NCBI RefSeq assembly: GCF_027625475.1
Contig: NZ_CP115174.1
Location: forward strand, 558,001 to 622,000
DNA length: 64,000 bases
Origin: Sphingomonas abietis
Lineage (GTDB): Bacteria > Pseudomonadota > Alphaproteobacteria > Sphingomonadales > Sphingomonadaceae
Direction of reading: 5' to 3'
Within the stretch, counting starts at the first letter, position 1. Each line of letters begins with the position of its first letter. This document shows positions 50,853 to 58,477 of this stretch, piece after piece. The notes beneath the pieces are model-generated. The model had not been told where the DNA came from and did no database searches. It saw only the letters and a list, made by a program, of their open reading frames with translations. A program made the position numbers and the translations under genes.

Positions 50853-53838
50853 GCACCACATCCTCGCAACGGTCGCACAGATCGCCGTCCTGCTTCACTT
50901 CGGGGAGATGCCGCCAGCAGCGGCCGCATTTGTGCCAGTCGGTGACATGGACGACCACGTTGGTCGCGTCGGTCGTCTCGAGCTGGACGTCTGAGACGAT
51001 GAACAGCTCGGCCAGCTCGCTCGGTGTCGCGGCGGGGCGCTCGGGCGTGCCGATCGCGACCTTGGCCTGCAACGAGGAACCCAGCTCCTTGGCCTTGCGC
51101 ATCGGCTCGATCGCGGCCGAGACGGTGAGGCGGAGCTGGATGATGGCTTCCCAGTTGCTCAGATCGATCTCGGCGCCCCAGCTATCGTCCACGGCGGGCC
51201 ATTCGAGCAGATGCACGGAGCCACCATCGGGATAGCGGGTGCCCCACACCTCCTCGGCGGTGAAGCACAGGATCGGCGCGGCATAGCGGATCAGCGCGTG
51301 GAACAGCGTGTCCAGCACGGTGCGGTAGGCGCGGCGCGCGAGCAGCCCCTCGGGCTTGGCCGGGCCGACATCGCAATAGAGGCTGTCCTTGCGGATATCG
51401 AAGTAGAAGGCCGACAGCTCGGCATTGGCGAAGTCGGTGAGCGCGCGGGCGTAGCGGCCGAAATCGAGGCTCGCCGGCAGCGGATCGCCGCCGATCGTGG
51501 CCCCCTGGTCGACCACCGCGCGCAGCGCGAGGTCGAGCGTCGCCAGCCGGCCGAGCATGTAGCGCTCCAGCTCCGGCATCTCGGCATAGGGGACGCGCTC
51601 GTCCTCGGAGAAGCCGTCGAGCGCGCCGAGCAGGTAGCGGAAGGTGTTGCGCAGCTTGCGATAGGTATCGGAGGTGCCGGCCAGCACCTCCTTGCCGATG
51701 CGGACATCCTCGAAATAGTCGGTGGAGGCCACCCACAGCCGCAGGATGTCGGCACCGCTTTCGCCGATCACCTTGAGCGGATCGACGACGTTGCCGAGGC
51801 TCTTGGACATCTTGCGGCCCTGCCCGTCGAGCGCGAAGCCGTGGGTCAGCACCGCGTCATAGGGCGCGCGGCCGCGGGTGCCGCAGCTTTCCAGCAGCGA
51901 GGACTGGAACCAGCCGCGATGCTGGTCCGATCCTTCGAGATAGAGATTGGCGCGGACGCCCTCGCCATAGCGTGCCTCGACGGTGAAGGCGTGGGTCGAG
52001 CCGGAGTCGAACCACACGTCGAGAATGTCGGTGACAGGCTGCCACAGCGCGGGATCATGGCCGAACTCCGTGAGGAGGGCTTCATGGTCGATCGCGTACC
52101 AGACGTCGGCGCCGCCCTCCCGGAAGGCGTCCACGATGCGGGCGTTGAGCGCCTTGTCGTCGAGATAGCGGCCGGTCCTGGGATCGACATAGATCGCGAT
52201 CGGCACGCCCCAGGCGCGCTGGCGCGAGATCACCCAGTCGGGCCGGCCGGCGACCATCGTGCCGATCCGGTTGCGGCCCTTCTCGGGCACGAAGCGGGTG
52301 TGGGCGATGGCGTCGAGCGCGAGTTCGCGCAGCGTCGCGCCGTTGCTTCCCGCGCCCGAACCAGAACCTCCGTTCGTGCCGAGCGCAGTCGAGGTACGTG
52401 CCCCAAGCGCACCGCCCGCCGCACGTCCCTCGACTTCGCTCGGGACGAACGGTTGGTTTTCCTGCGCATCGATCTCGGCGGCGATCGGCTTGTCCATGGC
52501 GATGAACCATTGCGGCGTGCAGCGGAAGATCACCTTGGCCTTGGAGCGCCACGAATGCGGGTAGCTGTGCTTATAGTCGGCGCTCGCCGCGAGCAGCGCG
52601 CCGACTTCGCGCAGGTCGGTGCAGATCGGGCCGTCGGGCGCGTTGAGCTTGGGCGCGATGACGCTGCCCTGGCCGGCCATCCATGGCCAGTCGGCGCGGT
52701 ACTTGCCGTCGTCCTCGACCACGAAGGCCGGGTTGATGCCGTTCGCCTTGCACAGCAGGAAATCGTCCTCGCCATGATCGGGCGACATGTGGACCAGGCC
52801 GGTGCCGGCATCGGTGGTGACGAAATCGCCGGGCAGGAACGGGCGGGGCTTGGCGAAGAAGCCGCCCTTGCCGTGCATGGGGTGTCGGGCGACAGCGTCT
52901 TCCAGCATGATTCCATCGAACGTGATGTCATCTTCACCGAAAACATGTTCGTCGTAGGTCCAGCCCATCTTTGCGAAAAAGCCGGCAACCAGATCGGCAG
53001 CTACGACGTATCGTCGGCCATCCGGTGCGGAGGCGGAGACATATGGAATGGCAGGCCCATAAGCGAGCGCTTGATTGACCGGGACCGTCCACGGGGTAGT
53101 GGTCCAGATCACGGCATACGCACCCACTAGCTCCGGTACAGAGCTCTCCACGATCTCGAACGCCACGTCGATCTGGGTCGAGACGATGTCCTCATATTCG
53201 ACCTCGGCCTCGGCGAGCGCGGTCTTCTCGACCGGGCTCCACATCACCGGCTTGGCGCCGCGATAGAGCTGGCCGGTCTCGGCGAACTTCAGGATCTCGC
53301 CGACGATGGTCGCCTCGGCGTCATACTTCATGGTGAGATAAGGATCGGCCCAGTCGCCCATCACGCCGAGCCGCTGGAACTGGCCGCGCTGCACGTCGAC
53401 CCATTTCTGGGCATAGGCGCGGCATTCGGCGCGGAACTGGGCGACGGGTACGTCGTCCTTGTTCAGCTTCTTCGCGCGATACTGCTCCTCGACCTTCCAT
53501 TCGATCGGCAGGCCGTGGCAATCCCAGCCGGGCACATAGGGCGCATCCTTGCCGAGCAGGGACTGCGAGCGGACGATGATGTCCTTCAGCACCTTGTTCA
53601 TGGCGTGGCCCATATGGATGTCGCCATTGGCGTAGGGCGGGCCGTCGTGGAGGATGAAGCGCTCGCGCCCGGCGCGCGCCTTGCGCAGCGTGCCGTACAG
53701 GTCGTCCGCCTCCCACTTCGCCAGGATCGCCGGCTCCTTGGCGGCGAGGCCCGCCTTCATCGGGAAGTCGGTCTTCGGCAGGAAGACGGTGTCGCGCCAG
53801 TCGCGCTGGGTGGCGGTGTCGTGGGGAGCGTCGGACAT
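50845..53838 (-). CDS. ileS: Isoleucyl-tRNA synthetase with an in-frame palindromic-element insertion
   Basis: A 997-residue class I synthetase. The HIGH-type motif is in HDGPPYANGDIHMGH, the CP1 editing domain spans about 190-400, the KMSKS motif is GRKMSKSLGN, and the C-terminal zinc finger is CGRCW...CDRC. Residues about 463-490 (QPFVPSEVEGRAAGG...) come from a family A palindrome at 52370-52452 inserted in frame, together with a Gly/Ser-rich flank, in a loop of the catalytic core. The stretch 52921-53160 (about residues 226-305, editing domain) is about 58% GC with A/T-ending codons, unlike its surroundings. It lies between ribF and lspA, the usual order. Confidence 0.96.
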   Translation of the reverse strand: MSDAPHDTATQRDWRDTVFLPKTDFPMKAGLAAKEPAILAKWEADDLYGTLRKARAGRERFILHDGPPYANGDIHMGHAMNKVLKDIIVRSQSLLGKDAPYVPGWDCHGLPIEWKVEEQYRAKKLNKDDVPVAQFRAECRAYAQKWVDVQRGQFQRLGVMGDWADPYLTMKYDAEATIVGEILKFAETGQLYRGAKPVMWSPVEKTALAEAEVEYEDIVSTQIDVAFEIVESSVPELVGAYAVIWTTTPWTVPVNQALAYGPAIPYVSASAPDGRRYVVAADLVAGFFAKMGWTYDEHVFGEDDITFDGIMLEDAVARHPMHGKGGFFAKPRPFLPGDFVTTDAGTGLVHMSPDHGEDDFLLCKANGINPAFVVEDDGKYRADWPWMAGQGSVIAPKLNAPDGPICTDLREVGALLAASADYKHSYPHSWRSKAKVIFRCTPQWFIAMDKPIAAEIDAQENQPFVPSEVEGRAAGGALGARTSTALGTNGGSGSGAGSNGATLRELALDAIAHTRFVPEKGRNRIGTMVAGRPDWVISRQRAWGVPIAIYVDPRTGRYLDDKALNARIVDAFREGGADVWYAIDHEALLTEFGHDPALWQPVTDILDVWFDSGSTHAFTVEARYGEGVRANLYLEGSDQHRGWFQSSLLESCGTRGRAPYDAVLTHGFALDGQGRKMSKSLGNVVDPLKVIGESGADILRLWVASTDYFEDVRIGKEVLAGTSDTYRKLRNTFRYLLGALDGFSEDERVPYAEMPELERYMLGRLATLDLALRAVVDQGATIGGDPLPASLDFGRYARALTDFANAELSAFYFDIRKDSLYCDVGPAKPEGLLARRAYRTVLDTLFHALIRYAAPILCFTAEEVWGTRYPDGGSVHLLEWPAVDDSWGAEIDLSNWEAIIQLRLTVSAAIEPMRKAKELGSSLQAKVAIGTPERPAATPSELAELFIVSDVQLETTDATNVVVHVTDWHKCGRCWRHLPEVKQDGDLCDRCEDVVHG
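52370..52452. repeat. Dispersed palindromic repeat, family A, copy 4 (inside ileS)
   Basis: An 83-bp palindrome with 32-base arms that differ from perfect pairing at about three positions; the left arm begins CCGTTCGTGCCGAGCGCAG. It is in frame with ileS and has no stop in the reading frame used. On the coding strand it encodes QPFVPSEVEGR...TSTALGTNG. It has the same length as copy 1. Confidence 0.9.
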
Positions 53839-53933
53839 AATGGGGCGGGCCTTAGCGCACTATCTGTCGCCCCGAAAGGGAGGGGGATGCCCGATCGGCA
53901 TTCGATTTTGGCGGAAAAACCAGCAGTCTTGCT

Positions 53934-54014
53934 CCGTTCGCACTGAGCCTGTCGAAGTGCGTGCGGCAGCCGGTGCGTGTGGGGCACGTCCTTCGACGGG
54001 CTCAGGACGAACGG
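53934..54014. repeat. Dispersed palindromic repeat, family A, copy 5
   Basis: An 81-bp imperfect palindrome in the 207-base gap between ribF and ileS. The left arm begins CCGTTCGCACTGAGCCTGTC and the right arm ends GGCTCAGGACGAACGG. The rest of the gap shows no gene. Confidence 0.85.
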
Positions 54015-54045
54015 AGCGGAGAGAAAAGCTGTCCTGGCAGCCCGC

Positions 54046-54975
54046 TCAGCGCGTGGCGAGGATGCGTTTCGCCTCGGCGCAATCGGCGTCGATCTGGGCG
54101 ACCAGTGCGTCGAGGCTGTCGAACTTCGCTTCGGGCCGCAGATGTTCGATCAGCTCCACCGCGATCGGCTGACCGTAGAGATCGCCGGCGAAATCGAAGA
54201 AGGTCGGCTCGAGCAATTCCTTGGGCGGATCGAATTGCGGGCGGATGCCGAGATTGGCGGCGCCATCGACGATGCGGCCGTCGGCGAGATGCCCGCGCAC
54301 CGCATAGACGCCATAGGCCGGGCGCAGATAGTCGCCGATCGCGACATTGGCGGTCGGGTAGCCGATGGTGCGGCCGAGCTTGTCGCCATGCTGGACGGTG
54401 CCGGCGATGGTGAAGGGGCGGGTGAGCAGGCGCGCGGCGGCCGCCATGTCGCCGGTGCGCAGATAGTCGCGGATGCGGGTGGAGGAGGCGATCGCGCCCT
54501 CCGCCTCGACGGCTTCCACCGTCTCGGCGCCGACGCCGTAGCTGCGGCCGAAGCCGGCCAGCGCGGCGGTGTCGCCGGCGCGGTTCTGCCCGAAGGTGAA
54601 ATCCTGCCCCGTTACCACCGCGCTCGCGCCGATCCGATCATAGAGCCAGTCGGCGACGAACCCCTCGGGGCTGACCGAGGCCATCGTGCGGTCGAACGGC
54701 AGCACGATCGCGCCGTCCATGCCAAACGCCTCGAACAGATCGAGCCGCTGGGCGATGCTGGTCAGCAGGAAGGGCGGCGCGTCGGGGCGGAACAGGCGGG
54801 CGGGGTGGGGATCGAAGGTGGCGACCAGCGCCGGCACGCCGAGCGTGCGGGCACGCTCCAGCGCTCGCCCCACCACTGCCTGGTGGCCGATGTGGAAACC
54901 ATCGAAATTGCCGAGCGCCAAGACGCCGCCACGCAGATGCGCGGGGACGGGGCGGTCCCCGGAGAGCCGTTCCAT
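54046..54975 (-). CDS. ribF: Bifunctional riboflavin kinase / FAD synthetase
   Basis: A 309-residue enzyme that makes FMN and then FAD from riboflavin. The N-terminal nucleotidyltransferase has GNFDGFHIGHQ (22-32) and the TGQDFTFGQNRAGD block. The C-terminal flavokinase has GRTIGYPTANV with the PTAN magnesium/ATP motif. It is upstream of ileS on the same strand, as in many proteobacteria, but a palindrome separates them. Confidence 0.96.
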   Translation of the reverse strand: MERLSGDRPVPAHLRGGVLALGNFDGFHIGHQAVVGRALERARTLGVPALVATFDPHPARLFRPDAPPFLLTSIAQRLDLFEAFGMDGAIVLPFDRTMASVSPEGFVADWLYDRIGASAVVTGQDFTFGQNRAGDTAALAGFGRSYGVGAETVEAVEAEGAIASSTRIRDYLRTGDMAAAARLLTRPFTIAGTVQHGDKLGRTIGYPTANVAIGDYLRPAYGVYAVRGHLADGRIVDGAANLGIRPQFDPPKELLEPTFFDFAGDLYGQPIAVELIEHLRPEAKFDSLDALVAQIDADCAEAKRILATR

Positions 54976-55057
54976 GGAGCGGCGCTATAGCAGAGGGGCG
55001 GGGGGTGGAAAGCCCAAAGCCGAGCCCTTGTCCGCCGGGGCGGGAGCGGGCTCGGGA

Positions 55058-55540
55058 TCAGTCCCGCACCAGCGTGACGAAATCGAAGTCGGGGCCGCCG
55101 AAGATGCGGTTGGAGATCCGCCAGCCTTCGCCGAGCGGCGGCATCTTGGTATCGCCCTCGGGCGAACGATGGACTTCGGTGAGTTCGATGCGGTGGGCGC
55201 GGGGCAGAAACAGCCGGTAGATCTCCGCGCCGCCGATCACCGCGATCTCGGGCACCCGGCCGGCGAGCGCGATCGCGCCGTCGATATCATGGGCGACCTC
55301 GGCGCCGTCGGCCTGCCAGCCGGCATCGCGGGTCAGCACGATGTGGCGGCGGCCGGGCAGCGGACTGGGGAAGCTCTCGAAGGTCTTGCGGCCCATCACC
55401 ATCGGCTTGCCCATGGTGGAATCCTTGAAGCGCTTGAGATCCTCGGGCAGCCGCCAGGGCAGGCCGCCGTCGACGCCGATCACGCCATTGTCGGCGCGCG
55501 CCACGTAGAGCGCCACCTCCGGGCCGTCGATCGCCATCAT
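55058..55540 (-). CDS. folA: Dihydrofolate reductase
   Basis: A 160-residue DHFR, reducing dihydrofolate with NADPH. Motifs: [26 protein letters not shown] in three parts (loop, substrate site, helix B), [13 protein letters not shown], and [13 protein letters not shown]. The first ATG (55540) overlaps the thyA stop, so the two folate enzymes are coupled. ATG 55537 directly follows and could also be used. Confidence 0.96.
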   Translation of the reverse strand: MMAIDGPEVALYVARADNGVIGVDGGLPWRLPEDLKRFKDSTMGKPMVMGRKTFESFPSPLPGRRHIVLTRDAGWQADGAEVAHDIDGAIALAGRVPEIAVIGGAEIYRLFLPRAHRIELTEVHRSPEGDTKMPPLGEGWRISNRIFGGPDFDFVTLVRD

Positions 55541-56331
55541 ATCGCCACCGCCGCCTTGATGTGCGGGTGGGGATCATAGCCCTCGATCGCGAAATCCTCG
55601 GGCTCGTAGCCGTCGATGCCGTCCGGCTTGCGCAGGATCTTCAGCGTCGGCAGCGGCCGGGTGTCGCGGCTGAGCTGGAGGCGCGCCTGTTCCAGATGGT
55701 TGGCATAGAGATGGCAGTCGCCGCCGGTCCACACGAAGGTGCCGGGCTCCAGATCGCATTGCTGCGCGAGGATGTGGACGAGCAGCGCGTAGCTCGCGAT
55801 GTTGAACGGCACGCCCAGGAACACGTCGGCCGAGCGCTGGTAGAGCTGGAGATCGAGCTTGCCGTTGGCGACGCGCGTCTGGAACAGGCAGTGGCACGGC
55901 GCCAGCGCCATCTGCGGCAGGTCGGCCGGGTTCCAGGCGGAGACGATCTGGCGGCGCGAGGCCGGCTGTTCGCGGATCTGGCGGACCAGCTCGGCGATCT
56001 GGTCGATTTCGCCGCCGTGCGGATTGGCCCAGTGCCGCCATTGCTGGCCGTAGACCGGGCCGAGATCGCCCGCCTCGTCGGCCCATTCGTCCCAGATGCT
56101 GACCTTGCGATCGCGCAGCCACTGCACATTGGTGTCGCCGCGCAGGAACCACAGCAGCTCGACGATGATCGAGCGGAGATGGAGCTTCTTGGTGGTCACC
56201 ACCGGGAAGCCCTTGGACAGATCGAATCGCATCTGGTGGCCGAACACGCTCAGCGTGCCGACGCCGGTGCGGTCCTGCTGCTCGACGCCTTCGTCGAGGA
56301 TGCGCTGCATGAGGTCGAGATAGGCTTGCAC
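55537..56331 (-). CDS. thyA: Thymidylate synthase
   Basis: A 264-residue ThyA, the same length as the E. coli enzyme, methylating dUMP to dTMP with methylene-tetrahydrofolate. The catalytic Cys146 is in [10 protein letters not shown], and R21 in QQDRTGVGT binds phosphate. The dUMP-binding block is [20 protein letters not shown]. The start is a GTG at 56331, giving the family-standard N-terminus MQAYLDLMQ. It is followed by folA, which recycles its product dihydrofolate. Confidence 0.97.
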   Translation of the reverse strand: MQAYLDLMQRILDEGVEQQDRTGVGTLSVFGHQMRFDLSKGFPVVTTKKLHLRSIIVELLWFLRGDTNVQWLRDRKVSIWDEWADEAGDLGPVYGQQWRHWANPHGGEIDQIAELVRQIREQPASRRQIVSAWNPADLPQMALAPCHCLFQTRVANGKLDLQLYQRSADVFLGVPFNIASYALLVHILAQQCDLEPGTFVWTGGDCHLYANHLEQARLQLSRDTRPLPTLKILRKPDGIDGYEPEDFAIEGYDPHPHIKAAVAI

Positions 56332-56409
56332 CGCGCAACTATGGACGAGGCGCCGCCAGAGGCCAAGCCGGTGCCGTCACGCCGCTGTGGAGAAGTGCGG
56401 TTGCCGGTA

Positions 56410-56433
56410 GTGCTCCCGCGTTCGCAGGAGCAC
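56410..56433. repeat. Dispersed palindromic repeat, family B, copy 3 (short form)
   Basis: A 24-base near-palindrome, GTGCTCCCGCG joined to TTCGCAGGAGCAC, that keeps only the outer arms of the family B element. It lies between the methyltransferase gene and thyA. Confidence 0.6.
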
Positions 56434-56472
56434 GAAAAGACCGAAGGCCGGCCGATCCTGACGCGATCGATC

Positions 56473-57237
56473 CTACAGCGGCCGCCCCGCCGCGTCGCAG
56501 GGGCGGATCTGTTCGGGCAGCGGGCGTTCGCCTCTCGCCTCGAAGGTGGCGAGATAGCCGCCGGCCGACGGCATATCGACCTGCTTCACCCGCTCGAAGC
56601 CGAGCGCGCGCAGTTCGCATTGCAGCAGCGCCGGCGGGGTGCCGTGGCGGTTGGTCCGGCGATCGGCATCGACCACGATCAGCCTGCCGTCCGGCTTCAG
56701 CGCGGGGCGCACGTTCCACAGAAACTCATAGGGCTGCTGCACCTCATGATACATGTGGATCATCAGCACGCGATCGAAGCTGCCCGCCGGCAGGCGGGGA
56801 TTGGCGGGATCGCCGAGCCGCACGCTGACATTGTCGAGATGCTCGCGGGCGACGCGCTCGGCCAGCCGGTCGCGCACCTCGGGCAAGATGTCCTCGGCCA
56901 GCACCCGGCCCTTGTCGCCGACGCGGGCGGCGAGGCGGATCGTGTAATAGCCCTCGCCCGCGCCGATATCAGCGACCGTCATGCCGCGCTTGATGCCGGC
57001 CCGGTTCATCACCGCGCGGGCCTCGTCGAGCTTGTCGCGCGCGGCCTCGGTCGAATAGCTGTCCGACTCGATGTTGGCGACCGGCCGCGCGGGCAGCGGG
57101 AAGCCATCCTGATTACGCGGCAATTGTGCCGAATCGGGCTGATCGGCGTGGCCGCAAGCGACGAGCAGGGTCAGCAGGGCGAGCGCCGATGCCCGCCATG
57201 GCCGCGCCCATCCGTCCCCCCCCTGGCGCCGTCTCAA
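56473..57237 (-). CDS. Predicted lipoprotein methyltransferase (SAM-dependent fold)
   Basis: A 254-residue protein. A class I methyltransferase fold has motif I ADIGAGEGYYTIRLA and later LMIHMYHEVQQPYEF and LIVVDADRR. The N-terminus is a lipoprotein signal: Arg-rich start, hydrophobic ALALLTLLVAC with the lipid Cys. There is no ATG in frame; a TTG at 57237 overlaps the prfB stop (TTGA) and gives MRRRQGGDGW..., which fits the signal exactly. It resembles the COG4798 group of secreted 'predicted methyltransferases'. A SAM enzyme outside the cytoplasm is odd, so its substrate and even its activity are open. Confidence 0.8.
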   Translation of the reverse strand: MRRRQGGDGWARPWRASALALLTLLVACGHADQPDSAQLPRNQDGFPLPARPVANIESDSYSTEAARDKLDEARAVMNRAGIKRGMTVADIGAGEGYYTIRLAARVGDKGRVLAEDILPEVRDRLAERVAREHLDNVSVRLGDPANPRLPAGSFDRVLMIHMYHEVQQPYEFLWNVRPALKPDGRLIVVDADRRTNRHGTPPALLQCELRALGFERVKQVDMPSAGGYLATFEARGERPLPEQIRPCDAAGRPL

Positions 57238-58361
57238 TCGACGTCCTCCACCTCGACTGCCTCGCCGGTCACGCGCTGCGACAAAGCGGCGGCCATGAAC
57301 GGATCGAGCGCGCCGTCCAGCACGTCGTCGGGCGCGGTGGAGGTGACGCCGGTGCGCAGATCCTTCACCAGCTGATAGGGCTGGAGCACATAGGAGCGGA
57401 TCTGGTGGCCCCAGCCGATGTCGGTCTTGGTGGCGTTGGTGGCGTTCGCTATGGCTTCCCGCTCCTGCAGCTCGCGCTCGTAGAGGCGGGCGCGCAGCTG
57501 GTTGTAGGCCTCGGCCTTGTTCTTGTGCTGCGAACGCTGGTTCTGGCACTGCACGACGATGCCGGTGGGGATGTGGGTGATGCGCACCGCCGAATCGGTG
57601 GTGTTGATGTGCTGCCCGCCCGCGCCGGATGCGCGATAGGTGTCGATGCGCAGGTCGCTCTCATTGTAGCTGACCTCGATATTGTCATCCACCTCGGGAT
57701 AGACCCAGACGGAGGCGAACGAGGTGTGGCGTCGCGCCGAGCTGTCATAGGGCGAGATGCGGACGAGGCGGTGGACGCCGCTCTCGGTCTTGGCCCAGCC
57801 ATAGGCGTTCTCGCCCTTGAGCAGCATCGTCGCGGACTTGATGCCGGCCTGCTCGCCCGAATGATAATCGACCAGCTCGACCTTGAGGCCGCGGCGTTCG
57901 CCCCAGCGCTGGTACATGCGCTGGAGCATCTGCGCCCAGTCGTTGCTCTCGGTGCCGCCGGCGCCGGCATTGACCTCGATATAGGTGTTGTTGGCGTCGG
58001 CCTCGCCGGCGAGCAGCGCCTTCACCTTGTCGGCCTCGGCCCGGACGACGAGCTGGGCGAGGCCGGCATTGGCCTCCGCCTCCAGCTCGGTGTCGCCCTC
58101 GGCCTCGGCCATCTCGATCAGTTCGATCGAATCGTCGCGCTCCTTCTCGATCACCTTCACCGCGGTGATCGATTCGTCGAGGCGGCGGCGCTCCAGCATG
58201 ATCGCCTGCGCCTGCTTGGGATCGTTCCACAGTGCCGGATCCTCGACGCGCGCGTTCAGCTCGTCGAGACGGCGCAGGGCGCGATCCCACTCGATGAAAC
58301 GGCGGACAAGTGCCATTGCGGCATTGATCTTCTCGACATGGCCTTGCGCTTCGGCGCGCAT
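57234..58361 (-). CDS. prfB: Peptide chain release factor 2
   Basis: A 375-residue RF2, releasing chains at UAA and UGA. The GGQ motif is in GAGGQHINTTDS. The anticodon-like region reads SPYDSSARRHTSF (SPF in E. coli, here SPY). The gene reads straight through with no in-frame UGA or programmed +1 frameshift. I chose the ATG at 58361; an upstream extension to 58466 has no ribosome site. The stop overlaps the TTG of the methyltransferase gene. Confidence 0.96.
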   Translation of the reverse strand: MRAEAQGHVEKINAAMALVRRFIEWDRALRRLDELNARVEDPALWNDPKQAQAIMLERRRLDESITAVKVIEKERDDSIELIEMAEAEGDTELEAEANAGLAQLVVRAEADKVKALLAGEADANNTYIEVNAGAGGTESNDWAQMLQRMYQRWGERRGLKVELVDYHSGEQAGIKSATMLLKGENAYGWAKTESGVHRLVRISPYDSSARRHTSFASVWVYPEVDDNIEVSYNESDLRIDTYRASGAGGQHINTTDSAVRITHIPTGIVVQCQNQRSQHKNKAEAYNQLRARLYERELQEREAIANATNATKTDIGWGHQIRSYVLQPYQLVKDLRTGVTSTAPDDVLDGALDPFMAAALSQRVTGEAVEVEDVD

Positions 58362-58477
58362 CGTCTGTTCCTTCGTCTCAACAATCCGCCCGGATCGACA
58401 AATGGCGTGTCGAGCGAGGTCGGGACACGTAATCTGCGGGCAACAGGCCCCGGCGGGGCCGCTCATGACAGCGGGAT

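Noticed and set aside
57234..58361. Possible programmed frameshift in prfB.
   Set aside because: The gene reads continuously from the ATG to the GGQ domain with no internal UGA, so no frameshift is needed.
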